A DNA stretch of 64,000 nt, taken from contig JAFQQY010000047.1 in NCBI GenBank assembly GCA_017410365.1, positions 62,001-126,000 of the forward strand, in the 5' to 3' direction. The position numbers and the translations under genes were made by a program. The notes under the pieces were generated by a model. That model had not been told where the DNA came from and searched no databases. It worked only from the letters and a program-made list of their open reading frames with translations. Numbering within the stretch: the first letter of the stretch is position 1; each line of letters starts with the position of its first letter. Of this stretch, positions 17,349 to 26,967 are shown piece by piece. Origin of the DNA: Prevotella sp. (GTDB taxonomy: Bacteria > Bacteroidota > Bacteroidia > Bacteroidales > Bacteroidaceae).

Positions 17349-18509
17349 TTAACAGATTTTGCGTGAGCCATCACTTATTACAACATTGTAAACCTTTGGC
17401 TCATGGCCGAATTTAGCAGCAAACTTCTCCTTGGCATCCTTGATGAAGTTGTCGTATACTTCGTCTTTAACCAGATTGATAGTACATCCGCCAAATCCAC
17501 CGCCCATTATACGGCTTCCTGTTACGCCATTCTCCTTGGCAATGTCATTGAGATAGTCAAGTTCCTCACAAGAAACCTCATATTCCTTAGAAAGCCCGTA
17601 ATGTGTTTCATACATCTTCTGTCCTACTGTCTCATAGTCGCCATTGTTCAAGGCATCGCAAACAGCCAATACGCGGTCTTTCTCGCCAAGAACAAACTTA
17701 GCTCGCTTGTAATCCTCTTCGCCTACAGCGTCTTTAACTTCTTCGAGCTGCTCCCATGTGCAGTCGCGTAGAGTCTCAAATGTAGCTTCTGGATGCTTCT
17801 CTGCAATGTGCTTAACAACATTCTCGCAAGAATTGCGGCGGTCGTTATATGGTGAACCAGACAGTTCATGCTTAACAACAGAATCAAGAAGCACCAGCTT
17901 ATATCCCTCAAGCTTGAATGGGAAGTACTCAAACTCACGGCTACGACAGTCAAGACGCATCAGGCATCCCTCTTTGCCAAACACAGATGCAAACTGATCC
18001 ATGATACCACATTTTACTCCGCAGTAATTGTGCTCTGTTGCTTGTCCTGCAAGAACCAAATCCCATTTGCTTACTTTGTTGTCGCCAAACAAGTCGTTGA
18101 GTGCAAATGCATAGCAACTTTCAAGTGCAGCAGAAGAAGACATGCCTGCTCCCAGAGGAACGTCACCAGCGAAAGCCGTATTGAAACCCTTTACGTCAAC
18201 GCCCAGCTTCTTCATTTCCTGAACAACGCCATAAATATAGCGTGCCCAGCTTGTGCGCGGTCCTTGTGGATCATCAACCTTAAACTCAACGCGGTCTTTA
18301 AGGTCAATAGAGTAGCACATGATAGTGTTTGTGCCATTAGGGCGAATTTCGCACATTATACCCTTGTCTACTGCTCCTGGGAATACGAATCCCCCATTAT
18401 AATCTGTGTGTTCTCCAATTAAGTTAATGCGTCCCGGAGATGCATAGATGTTTCCTTCCTTTCCGTCAAAATGCTTAATAAAGCGGCTTCTTACAAATTC
18501 TATATCCAT
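17349..18509 (-). CDS. galK: Galactokinase
   Basis: 386 residues, the normal length. ATP-dependent phosphorylation of alpha-galactose at C1, first committed step of the Leloir pathway. All three GHMP/galactokinase signatures are visible: the galactose motif GRINLIGEHTDYNGG, the phosphate loop PLGAGMSSSAALES, and the C-terminal GGGFGGCTINLV. Lies 69 nt downstream of galM in the same direction, so the pair is probably one transcript. No galactose transporter, galT or galE is present in the window. Confidence 0.97.
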   Translation of the reverse strand: MDIEFVRSRFIKHFDGKEGNIYASPGRINLIGEHTDYNGGFVFPGAVDKGIMCEIRPNGTNTIMCYSIDLKDRVEFKVDDPQGPRTSWARYIYGVVQEMKKLGVDVKGFNTAFAGDVPLGAGMSSSAALESCYAFALNDLFGDNKVSKWDLVLAGQATEHNYCGVKCGIMDQFASVFGKEGCLMRLDCRSREFEYFPFKLEGYKLVLLDSVVKHELSGSPYNDRRNSCENVVKHIAEKHPEATFETLRDCTWEQLEEVKDAVGEEDYKRAKFVLGEKDRVLAVCDALNNGDYETVGQKMYETHYGLSKEYEVSCEELDYLNDIAKENGVTGSRIMGGGFGGCTINLVKDEVYDNFIKDAKEKFAAKFGHEPKVYNVVISDGSRKIC

Positions 18510-18542
18510 AGTAATTAATTTTAGTTCTTTATATATTCAGAA

Positions 18543-18569
18543 ATAGGGCGAACAGAAAGTCCGCCCTAT
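18543..18569 (-). terminator. Hairpin in the galM-galK spacer (partial terminator or RNA stabiliser)
   Basis: Arms atagggcg (18543-18550) and cgccctat (18562-18569) pair perfectly but no clear T-run follows on the minus strand, so it is more likely an attenuating or 3'-end-protecting element than a full stop. Confidence 0.4.
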
Positions 18570-18578
18570 ATTGTGGGT

Positions 18579-19667
18579 TTATTCTACGCCAAATTTATAA
18601 ATTGTCTTCTGCTTGTACTGCTGACCAGGATTAAGTACAGAAGAAGGGAAATACGGATGGTTAGGTGTGTCTGGGAAATGCTGGCATTCGAAGCATATCG
18701 CTGAGCGGCGTCCGAAAGTAGCACCATGATAACCTTTATAACCATCAGCCCAATTGTCGCTATATACCTGTACGCCTGGCTCTGTTGTGTAAACCTCCAT
18801 TGTTCTTCCGCTCACAGGGTCTTTAATCTTTGCAGCAAAGCTCAGCTCGCCTTCTTCTTTCTTGTTAAGCACGAAGCAATGGTCGTAACCGTTACCATTC
18901 TTTATTTGTTCGTTGTCGGCGTTAATGTCTTGTCCTACCGGTTTGGTTGTGCGGAAATCAAATGGAGTGTCCTTTACGAATCTGATTTCGCCTGTAGGAA
19001 TGCAAGTGTCGTCTATTGGCAAATAGTAGTCAGCATTAATCTCGCACTCAAGGTTGTCGATGGTTGGGGTAGGGTTGGCAACACCGGCAAGGCTGAAATA
19101 ACCATGGTGTGTAAGGTTCATCACGGTCTTCTTGTTTGTTGTTGCCATATATTCGATAATCAGTTCGTTTGCATCGGTGAATGTAAACTCTACTGTTACT
19201 CTGAATTCGCCTGTAAAACCTTCTTCTCCGTATGATGAAACATAGTTCAGCGCCAATGTGCGTGGACCCATCTGACGTGCATCCCATACGCGTGTGTGGA
19301 AACCTGTAGGACCGCCATGCAGAGCGTTAGGTCCGTTGTTTATTGCCAGCTGATATTCCTTTCCGTTAAGTGTAAACTGTCCGCGGCAGATGCGGTTGCC
19401 GTATCTGCCTATAAGAGTAGAAAGAAATGGTTCTGGGCTATTGATAACATCCTGAATGTTATCATGACCTTGTATTACGTTTGCTACGTTGCCATCTTTA
19501 TCAGGCACCATAATGGCGCAGATAGCACCACCATAGTTTGTTATTGCGACTTCGTATCCTTTACGGTTTCTGAGTATATATAAATCAGTTTTTTTACCTT
19601 GTATCGTGGCTTGGAAATCTTTACGGTTCAAGCCACATAATGCCACGTTTTCTGTTGTGTTTGTCAT
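18579..19667 (-). CDS. galM: Aldose 1-epimerase (galactose mutarotase)
   Basis: 362 residues, no signal peptide. Interconverts beta- and alpha-galactose to supply GalK. Family motifs: ALHGGPTGFHTRVWD (catalytic His region), NLTHHGYFSLAG (second His), and GVQVYSDNWADGYKG. The expected acid/base residues appear present, including the late 'ECQHFPDTPNHPYFPSSVL' sugar-binding segment. Upstream 19668-19771 is an A+T-rich spacer facing the folC 3' end. Unusually for Bacteroidetes there is no galP between galM and galK. Confidence 0.95.
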   Translation of the reverse strand: MTNTTENVALCGLNRKDFQATIQGKKTDLYILRNRKGYEVAITNYGGAICAIMVPDKDGNVANVIQGHDNIQDVINSPEPFLSTLIGRYGNRICRGQFTLNGKEYQLAINNGPNALHGGPTGFHTRVWDARQMGPRTLALNYVSSYGEEGFTGEFRVTVEFTFTDANELIIEYMATTNKKTVMNLTHHGYFSLAGVANPTPTIDNLECEINADYYLPIDDTCIPTGEIRFVKDTPFDFRTTKPVGQDINADNEQIKNGNGYDHCFVLNKKEEGELSFAAKIKDPVSGRTMEVYTTEPGVQVYSDNWADGYKGYHGATFGRRSAICFECQHFPDTPNHPYFPSSVLNPGQQYKQKTIYKFGVE

Positions 19668-19771
19668 ATTCTCGTTGTTTTAAGTTACATTATATTTGCA
19701 AAGTAACCGAAAAAAAACGAAATTAACAAACGAAATACTAAAAAAAACAATCTGTTAAATGTTAAAAACAA

Positions 19772-21085
19772 CTAAACGCACTCTTTTAGGAAGTCTGCCA
19801 CAATGTATGTGCTGCCGCCAACGAATATGAAGTCATCGTGTGAAGCATTGTGCGACGCAGCTTTATATGCTTCTTTGACAGACTTATAGCATTGGCCGTT
19901 CAGTCCTTTTTGCTTTGCCAGTTCCTCGATTATATCCTCGTCGACGCCTCGTTTGTTGTCTGGTTTGGTAAAATAGTATATAGCATCGAGAGGTAACTGT
20001 TCTATCACGCCTTCGCAATCCTTGTCGTCAACCATACCGAACACGATGTGCATCTGCTTGCACTTCACTGTAGCTAGCTGTTTAGAGATGTATTTCCAAC
20101 CGGCAGGATTGTGGCCGGTGTCGCAAACCACCAACGGAACATCCTTTATTTTCTGCCAGCGTCCCATCAAGCCTGTTAATTCTGCCACGCACTTGAACGC
20201 CTGCTTTATCTCCTTTGTGTTCTTTGCAGCGCTTTCATTGTCGGCAAATTCAGCAACATACCCTAACTTGGCAAGCTCGTTCATTGCTGCCAATATTGTG
20301 TTGGCGTTTTTCTCTTGGTAGATGCCTTTCAGGTCGCCAACCATCTTTCCCATATTCCTTGTAGTGTAAATCAGCCCTTCTTCTGTGGTTTCAGCCTCAA
20401 GTATAAATGGGTTGTCTTCGGCAAATACTATTCTTGTATTACATTCTCTAGCCTTCTTTTCGAAGACGTGGCGTGTCTCTTCCGTTGCTTCGCCGATGAC
20501 AACGGGCACGCCTCTCTTTATGATACCCGCTTTCTCTGCAGCAATCTTTTCAAGAGTGTCGCCCAAGAACTGAGTGTGGTCGTAGCTGATATTGGTAATG
20601 ACAGACACCAGCGGCGAGATAATGTTCGTGCAATCCAGATTTCCGCCCAATCCCACTTCGATGACGGCAATGTCAACCTGCATGTCTTTGAAATATTTAA
20701 GAGCCATGGCCGTTGTCACTTCAAAGAATGAAGGGCTCATCTTCTCAAAGAACGTGCGTTCGTGCTCGACAAACTCTACTACGTATTCCTCGCTGATAGG
20801 TTGTCCGTTTATTCTTATTCGCTCTCTGAAGTCGAGGATATGAGGTGAGGTATAGAGACCAACCTTATATCCGCAACATTGCAGTATTGCGGATATAGTG
20901 TGCGAACATGACCCCTTGCCGTTCGTGCCTCCTATATGTATGGTGTGGTACGAGCGGTGCGGATGGCCGAAGTGAGTATCCAGCGCCAGCGTGTTTTCCA
21001 GTCCTTCCTTATATCCGCTTGCTCCTTGGCGTTCAAACATCGGCATCTGATTGAACAGATAGTCAGTGGTCTCTTTGTATGTCAT
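19772..21085 (-). CDS. folC: Folylpolyglutamate synthase / dihydrofolate synthase
   Basis: 437 residues from ATG 21085 (MTYKETTDYLF); a TTG two codons earlier would overlap the dnaJ stop and is not preferred. ATP-dependent ligase adding glutamate to dihydropteroate and tetrahydrofolates. P-loop GGTNGKGSCSH, the Mur-ligase-like central region IAVIEVGLGGNLDCTN and ISYDHTQFLGDTLEKIAAEKAGI, and a C-terminal domain with VVCDTGHNPAGWKYI. Begins 2 nt after dnaJ ends, so translation may be coupled. This dnaJ-folC pairing has no obvious functional logic. Confidence 0.95.
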   Translation of the reverse strand: MTYKETTDYLFNQMPMFERQGASGYKEGLENTLALDTHFGHPHRSYHTIHIGGTNGKGSCSHTISAILQCCGYKVGLYTSPHILDFRERIRINGQPISEEYVVEFVEHERTFFEKMSPSFFEVTTAMALKYFKDMQVDIAVIEVGLGGNLDCTNIISPLVSVITNISYDHTQFLGDTLEKIAAEKAGIIKRGVPVVIGEATEETRHVFEKKARECNTRIVFAEDNPFILEAETTEEGLIYTTRNMGKMVGDLKGIYQEKNANTILAAMNELAKLGYVAEFADNESAAKNTKEIKQAFKCVAELTGLMGRWQKIKDVPLVVCDTGHNPAGWKYISKQLATVKCKQMHIVFGMVDDKDCEGVIEQLPLDAIYYFTKPDNKRGVDEDIIEELAKQKGLNGQCYKSVKEAYKAASHNASHDDFIFVGGSTYIVADFLKECV

Positions 21086-21087
21086 AA

Positions 21088-22245
21088 TCAACTAAAATAA
21101 TTCATGAATCTCTGGAAAATAGTGCGCTTGGTGGCTGCATCGCCTTTGAAGTTGTCGCTGCTCTTGAACTTCTTAAGCGCTTCCTTTTCGTCTTTGCTGA
21201 GTGTCTTTGGCACGTAAACGCTAACCTGCACAATCAGGTCGCCCTTGCCGTGTCCGTAGCCTTGCACCGACGGCAGTCCTTTGCCTCTCAGTCGCAGTGT
21301 CTTGCCTGGCTGTGTGCCTGCCTCCAGCTTTACTTTCAGCTTTGTTCCTTCTATTGTAGGAATCTCAACGTCGTCTCCAAGTGCAGCAGTAGGGAAGTCC
21401 AGCAACAAGTTGTATATCAAATCGTTGCCGTCGCGAACGAATGTGTCGTTCTCTTCCTCTTCTATGAACACCTGTATGTCGCCGTTTATGCCGTTGTGCT
21501 GTCCGGCATTGCCTTTGCCTGGCACGTTGACAACCATTCCCTCTGCTACGCCAGCCGGAATGTTTATCTCTACAACCTCTTCACCTTTTTCAACACCTGT
21601 GCCTCCGCAATGCTTACACTTGTTCTTGATTACCTTGCCTTCGCCGTTGCAGGTAGGGCATACGCCCTGTGTCTGCATCATGCCAAAGATGCTTTGTGTG
21701 GTATGGGTGATAACACCAGAGCCGTGGCATGTCGGACATGTCTCAGTGGCACTGCCAGCTTCTGCTCCGCTACCGTGGCAATGAGAGCAGGTCATGTCTT
21801 TTCTTACCTTGAACTTCTTTGTTACTCCTGTTGCCACTTCGCTGAGCGAAAGCTTTACTTTCAGTCGCAGGTCGCTGCCGCGGTGTTGCTGAGGACGGCG
21901 CTGTCCGCCACCGCCAAAGCCTCCGAAGCCTCCTGCACGGCCGCCGAAGATGTCGCCGAACATAGAGAATATGTCATCCATGTTCATGCTGGCGCCGCTG
22001 AATCCGCCGAAGCCGCCCGCACCAGGTCCGTTGAATCCGAACTGGTCGTACTGCTGGCGCTTCTGAGCGTCGTGAAGCACATCGTATGCCTCAGCTGCCT
22101 CCTTGAACTTCTCCTCGGCTTCTTTGTTGCCAGGGTTGCGGTCAGGGTGGTACTTGATGGCAATCTTGCGGTATGCCTTCTTTATTTCGTCTTCTGAAGC
22201 ATCTTTGCTTACGCCAAGCACTTCGTAATAATCTCTCTTTGCCAT
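21088..22245 (-). CDS. dnaJ: Chaperone DnaJ (Hsp40)
   Basis: 385 residues. J domain with the HPD tripeptide (YHPDRNPG) that stimulates DnaK ATPase, a Gly/Phe-rich segment (~70-120, [27 protein letters not shown]), and four CxxCxGxG zinc repeats ([32 protein letters not shown]). The C-terminal substrate-binding domains complete a type I DnaJ. It follows grpE in the same direction with a repeat-filled 71-nt spacer. dnaK is not in the window. Confidence 0.98.
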   Translation of the reverse strand: MAKRDYYEVLGVSKDASEDEIKKAYRKIAIKYHPDRNPGNKEAEEKFKEAAEAYDVLHDAQKRQQYDQFGFNGPGAGGFGGFSGASMNMDDIFSMFGDIFGGRAGGFGGFGGGGQRRPQQHRGSDLRLKVKLSLSEVATGVTKKFKVRKDMTCSHCHGSGAEAGSATETCPTCHGSGVITHTTQSIFGMMQTQGVCPTCNGEGKVIKNKCKHCGGTGVEKGEEVVEINIPAGVAEGMVVNVPGKGNAGQHNGINGDIQVFIEEEENDTFVRDGNDLIYNLLLDFPTAALGDDVEIPTIEGTKLKVKLEAGTQPGKTLRLRGKGLPSVQGYGHGKGDLIVQVSVYVPKTLSKDEKEALKKFKSSDNFKGDAATKRTIFQRFMNYFS

Positions 22246-22250
22246 TTAAT

Positions 22251-22316
22251 TTAAGAATTATGCATTAAGAATTATGCATTAAGCATTAAGAATTAAGCAT
22301 TAAGAATTAAGCATTA
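22251..22316. repeat. Tandem ATTAAGCATTAAGAATT-type repeat between grpE and dnaJ
   Basis: Six or so imperfect copies of 'ttaagcattaagaa/ttatgcattaagaa' fill the whole spacer. Related copies lie at 54926-54943, 58707-58743 and 23013-23023. Confidence 0.85.
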
Positions 22317-22895
22317 TTATTGTCCCACAGCCACTTTGGCATGTCTGATGACTTTCTCGTTGAGCTTATAGCCTGTTTGCACGCAGTCGAGCACCTTGCC
22401 TTTCTTGTCGTCGCCCATACCCGGCACCATAGCTATGGCTTCATGAATATCTGTGTCGAAATCGGCATTCTCGGTAGCAATCTTGCTTACGCCAAGACCC
22501 TCAAGCGTTTTGTTGAACTTTGTGAAAATCAGTTCCATGCCCTCTCTAAGCACGGCTGGGTCGTCGGTCTTCTGTCCGTTGGCAATGGCGCGCTCCATGT
22601 CGTCGAGAATTGGCAGGATGGCTGTTATGGCTTTCTCGCCTCCGTTCAGTATCAGCTCTGCCTTTTCCTTTAGTGTGCGCTTGCGATAGTTGTCAAATTC
22701 AGCCACAGAACGCAGATACTTGTCTTTCAGTTCTTCTATCTGCTCGTTTGCCAGTTCCAGCGGGTCTTTCTCTTCCTCTGGCTGCTGTTCTTCTGTATTC
22801 TCTTCGTTGGCAGTTTCTGTTGCTTCTGCCTTATTGTCAGTTTCTTGCTCTTCCTTGTTGAGCAGTTCCTCGTCTTTTATTTCTTTTTCTTCCAT
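22317..22895 (-). CDS. grpE: GrpE nucleotide exchange factor of the DnaK system
   Basis: 192 residues. A long, strongly acidic N-terminus (MEEKEIKDEELLNKEEQETD...) is followed by the coiled-coil 'LANEQIEELKDKYLRSVAEFDNYRKR' and the C-terminal beta domain ending EKVIRHAKVAVGQ. These are standard GrpE landmarks. Releases ADP from DnaK. First gene of the grpE-dnaJ-folC run. The N-terminal ~50 residues are low-complexity and probably disordered. Confidence 0.97.
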   Translation of the reverse strand: MEEKEIKDEELLNKEEQETDNKAEATETANEENTEEQQPEEEKDPLELANEQIEELKDKYLRSVAEFDNYRKRTLKEKAELILNGGEKAITAILPILDDMERAIANGQKTDDPAVLREGMELIFTKFNKTLEGLGVSKIATENADFDTDIHEAIAMVPGMGDDKKGKVLDCVQTGYKLNEKVIRHAKVAVGQ

Positions 22896-22943
22896 GATTC
22901 AATTAATGTTTGTTGTTGCCTAACATGCAAAAACCATGCCATA

Positions 22944-23016
22944 AGAGTTAGGAGTTAGGAGTTAGGAGTTATGAGTTAGGAGTTAGGAGTTATGAATTAG
23001 GAATTATGAGTTACGC
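22944..23016. repeat. Tandem AGGAGTT repeat running to the ABC-F stop codon
   Basis: About nine copies of 'gagttagga/gagttatga' in the 122-nt spacer between grpE and the ABC-F gene, abutting the latter's stop at 23018. A close relative is found in frame in the surface-protein gene at 31569-31614. Confidence 0.85.
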
Positions 23017-23017
23017 A

Positions 23018-24637
<1,620 letters not shown>

Positions 24638-24700
24638 TTATACCTTATTAATATATCCTTTTTTGATTTTGACTGCAAAGTTACTACAAGTTGAGCGGAG

Positions 24701-24989
24701 AACAAAATAAATCTATTTATTTTTTATCCCGAAACGCAGCGTAACTTATTAAAAGTTACTACAAAATTTCGATTAAGCGAGTACAATGAAATGATTTCAT
24801 TGTCGAACGTGAGAAATTTATATAAGTTGAGCGGAGACGGGTTGTTGAGCGAAGGCGACGGGTTGATGAGTGCAACGAATAAAAACAAAATAAATTATTT
24901 ATTTTTTATCCCGAAACGCAGCGTAACTTATTAAAAGTTACTACAAAATTTCGATTAAGCGAGTACAATAAAATGTTTTCATTGTCGAA
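24701..24989. repeat. Direct repeat of ~107 bp in two copies, each with internal palindromes
   Basis: Copy 1 is 24701-24807, copy 2 is 24884-24989, near-identical. Each contains gtaactt-attaa-aagttac (24741-24759 in copy 1). Copy 1 also has a perfect caatgaaat-g-atttcattg palindrome (24784-24802), which is imperfect in copy 2. The 10-mer ttgagcggag flanks at 24691 and 24827. No gene is seen in 24632-25172; the rest is A+T-rich. Confidence 0.85.
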
Positions 24990-25035
24990 TGATGGAAAGT
25001 ATATACAAGGCAAAACTGCATCGCTTACGAGTCAA

Positions 25036-25070
25036 AACCGCACCACTTTTGTGAAAGAAGTGATGCGGTT
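25036..25070. other. Imperfect hairpin (13-bp arms, one mismatch)
   Basis: aaccgcaccactt at 25036-25048 pairs with aagtgatgcggtt at 25058-25070 except one position. No T-run on either side. It may be a second 3'-end structure for the leftward secreted-protein pair. Confidence 0.45.
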
Positions 25071-25110
25071 ATAAATCTGATTTTAACTTTATAAATTATT
25101 ATAAAATATA

Positions 25111-25155
25111 CCTGTTGGAGAATTAAGTACGCTCAAAATTAATTCCACCAACAGG
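25111..25155 (-). terminator. Terminator of the secreted-protein pair
   Basis: cctgttgg (25111-25118) pairs with ccaacagg (25148-25155) and the stem extends through gaattaa/ttaattc with a small bulge. A U-rich stretch follows on the minus strand. Ends 18 nt downstream of the 25173 stop. Confidence 0.65.
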
Positions 25156-25172
25156 TTTTAAAATAACTATTA

Positions 25173-25610
25173 TTACATGATTTTGTATGTCTTGTTTATA
25201 TTTAAGCCATAAACTTTCATTATAATAGGAACTTTTCGCTTTGTAATATCAAAACAATGTGCTCTAGAATCTTCATAAATCCCAATGATTTCACCTTTTA
25301 AATTGTATAGATAGACAGAAACTTTTGTTTTTTCAGAATAAATGTTTATATATCCATCTTTTGTTCGATATATAGATATATTATCTGTTGTTTCTGTATG
25401 TATTTTTGTTGAAATACAATAGTTACCATATAATGGATATCCGCCAATAGCATTATTCTCAGATATAATAGGCACATCGGAAAGAAGCCCTAAAACATTG
25501 TTATTCTTAATGATACATGGTGAGTATGTATAATCATAATGTAAACATTGGGGAAATGTATCAATAGAAATAATCAATAAGAAAGTTACTAATGTTATAA
25601 TTTTATTCAT
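25173..25610 (-). CDS. Small secreted protein with sorting-domain-like C-terminus, function unknown
   Basis: 145 residues; signal peptide MNKIITLVTFLLIISIDTFPQ. The last ~70 residues (ISIYRTKDGYINIYSEKTK, VSVYLYNLKGEIIGIYEDSR, VPIIMKVYGLNINKTYKI) have the strand pattern of Bacteroidetes C-terminal secretion domains ('V.LYN..G..I' then 'G.Y...'), suggesting type IX export or a degenerate form of it. It lies 1 nt after the stop of the 25612 gene and ends at a terminator. Strikingly A+T-rich compared with neighbouring housekeeping genes, consistent with transfer. No function recognised. Confidence 0.65.
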   Translation of the reverse strand: MNKIITLVTFLLIISIDTFPQCLHYDYTYSPCIIKNNNVLGLLSDVPIISENNAIGGYPLYGNYCISTKIHTETTDNISIYRTKDGYINIYSEKTKVSVYLYNLKGEIIGIYEDSRAHCFDITKRKVPIIMKVYGLNINKTYKIM

Positions 25611-25611
25611 C

Positions 25612-26244
25612 TTATTGTTTTTTTAAAAGACAACCATCTGTATCTCCTATAACAATCTCGTTTTCGGAAACCATGAAAATGCTATATGCTTGATAATACG
25701 TTCCGTCTTTATCTGTTATTTCTTTAAGAAGCAGATGTCCTGCATTATTTAGTTTCCATTCAAAAGGATTCGTTCTATGTTTCCCTGAACCGTCAGGATT
25801 GAATATCCAACTTGTTGTGTCGCCCCAATCATCTTTTCCAATCCATGTACCAATTAGTTCGTTTCGAGTTATGTTACCTTCAATTGAAGCTGATGTGAAA
25901 GAGTAAGGAACGGAAAGTAATGGTGAAGAACCAATACTGTCACCGTCTGCATACAGCTTCATAAAGTACGGACCTTTATTCCAATTAAAATCATCAGGGA
26001 ATGATAGTGTTAAGTTGCAAAGACCTCTATCATCAGTCTTTGTATCATAATTTTGCGACCAAATTAAATCTCCATTTCCATGGTCTTTATGGAGCTCTAT
26101 TTGCAATTTGACCTCGCAATTTTGTTTAATTAATCCTGATGTTGGATTTGTTAACATGATGGTATAGTTCATTTTATTTGGAACTTGTGAAATGGCCGTA
26201 ATAAAAAATGATATAAAAAAATACGATAAAACAATTCTTTTCAT
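25612..26244 (-). CDS. Secreted protein with lipocalin-like C-terminal half, function unknown
   Basis: 210 residues with signal peptide MKRIVLSYFFISFFITAISQ. Residues ~22-115 form a beta-rich region (NPTSGLIKQNCEVKLQIELH, LPGDF-like 'SFPDDFNWNKGPYFMKLYAD'). Residues ~125-210 (NELIGTWIGKDDWGDTTSWIF, NPDGSGKHRT, FEWKLNNAGHLLL) resemble the 'GTW...F..DG.G' lipocalin-like proteins of Bacteroidetes. A+T-rich, with no readable Shine-Dalgarno. Its ATG is only about 15 nt downstream of a terminator that closes the structured RNA at 26258-26601, so expression probably depends on read-through or on control of that terminator. Cotranscribed with 25173. Confidence 0.65.
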   Translation of the reverse strand: MKRIVLSYFFISFFITAISQVPNKMNYTIMLTNPTSGLIKQNCEVKLQIELHKDHGNGDLIWSQNYDTKTDDRGLCNLTLSFPDDFNWNKGPYFMKLYADGDSIGSSPLLSVPYSFTSASIEGNITRNELIGTWIGKDDWGDTTSWIFNPDGSGKHRTNPFEWKLNNAGHLLLKEITDKDGTYYQAYSIFMVSENEIVIGDTDGCLLKKQ

Positions 26245-26257
26245 TTATGATGACGAC

Positions 26258-26601
26258 GTAAAAAGGCGCGAAACCATCCGTTACTCGCCTTCCTATTTGG
26301 TTACCGCCAAGTGACCATGTATACTAACAAGTACAGAACAGCTCACGCCTAAACAGCGTGAACCTTCAGTCTACCTGATCTCAGTATACGGAATATTGGC
26401 GGTATTCAATAGGAAGAGAACAAGAGCTAAAAGCTCAATATTTTTAAAAGTACGAATGAGACTACGCCGAGTGTTAATAATAACTTTGGTTAATTAGTCT
26501 CTTGCGGAGCGATGTGCATCATGGCGCAAACAATCTCCTTTATATTAATTCGTTTCTGTCTGTTTCTTGTATTGCGGTTTTAAAGTTACACATTGGTTTG
26601 T
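26258..26601 (-). ncRNA. Candidate structured RNA or leader (~344 nt) with own promoter and terminator
   Basis: Minus-strand transcript predicted from a consensus promoter (26638-26608) to a terminator (arms 26263-26268 and 26286-26291, T-run 26264-26260). In between are: hairpin 26502-26506/26525-26529 with inner gatg/catc; hairpin 26458-26464/26495-26501; and a long rod with paired segments 26292-26297/26408-26413, 26302-26310/26396-26404 (9 bp), 26319-26325/26383-26389 (7 bp), 26328-26333/26372-26377, and apical tcacgc/gcgtga (26343-26361). The fourth helix needs a G-U pair on the minus strand but is an A-C mismatch on plus, supporting minus transcription. No RNase P, tmRNA or SRP signature was recognised. 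It could be a 6S-like RNA or a riboswitch/attenuator for the 26244 gene. Confidence 0.6.
26489..26521 (-). CDS. Possible 10-residue leader peptide (MMHIAPQETN) within the structured RNA
   Basis: ATG ATG ... TAA on the minus strand encodes MMHIAPQETN. AAAGGAG at 26541-26535 lies 13 nt upstream, a Shine-Dalgarno unusually good for this phylum. The stop lies inside the following hairpin (26458-26501), the arrangement of a translational attenuator. No conservation data. Confidence 0.35.
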
Positions 26602-26607
26602 CAAATG

Positions 26608-26638
26608 CAAAAATAATTAAAAGAGTTTATTCTGCAAA
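26608..26638 (-). promoter_or_regulatory. Promoter of the structured RNA
   Basis: Minus strand: TTTG at 26638-26635, 19-bp spacer, TATTTTTG at 26615-26608. Good match to the phylum consensus. Confidence 0.65.
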
Positions 26639-26736
26639 ATAAATCCGCATGAATTTTTGTAGGCACAAGCGACATTGCTTTCCTTAGCCTTGTTTTTTTA
26701 TGAAAATTACGGTTCTCGGAGCAAAAAAAGGTGAAT

Positions 26737-26768
26737 TAGCCAAGAAATGCCAGTTCTTGATGAGGGAT
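26737..26768. repeat. Repeat copy upstream of the AlbA_2 gene
   Basis: 32 bp (tagccaagaaatgccagttc...) matching 28655-28686 with four differences. Together the copies flank the 26968-28449 gene. Confidence 0.8.
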
Positions 26769-26792
26769 TTGTCATTTTTTTTCAATCAACCC

Positions 26793-26822
26793 TTTGATTT
26801 GTACTTAAAAGTTGTATCTTTG
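26793..26822 (+). promoter_or_regulatory. Promoter of the AlbA_2-domain gene
   Basis: TTTG at 26793-26796, 18-bp spacer, TATCTTTG at 26815-26822. The start codon is at 26968, so the 5' leader would be about 140 nt. No hairpin stands out in it. Confidence 0.6.
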
Positions 26823-26967
26823 CGGTAACCAATAATGCGAAGAGCAGCACCGCACCATCTGGGTCTGCATCGCAAATTTGGAGGCTCAGCCAAAGGAGCG
26901 TGAAAATCCATGTGGATATTATCGCAACAATTGTTGACGTTTGAATAAGATGAAATAATTAAGTAAT

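Noticed and set aside
21250-22197. 315-codon plus-strand frame opposite dnaJ
   Set aside because: Cys/Val/Ala-rich antisense shadow of dnaJ; no promoter or domain.
26423-26446. Plus-strand terminator (gagct-aaa-agctc then ATATTTTT)
   Set aside because: No plus-strand gene or promoter ends there; the stem is only 5 bp and better explained as part of the minus-strand RNA.
26258-26601. RNase P RNA, tmRNA or SRP RNA
   Set aside because: The conserved RNase P core, the tmRNA tag frame and tRNA-like end, and the SRP apical loop were looked for and not found. 6S RNA remains possible but was not asserted.
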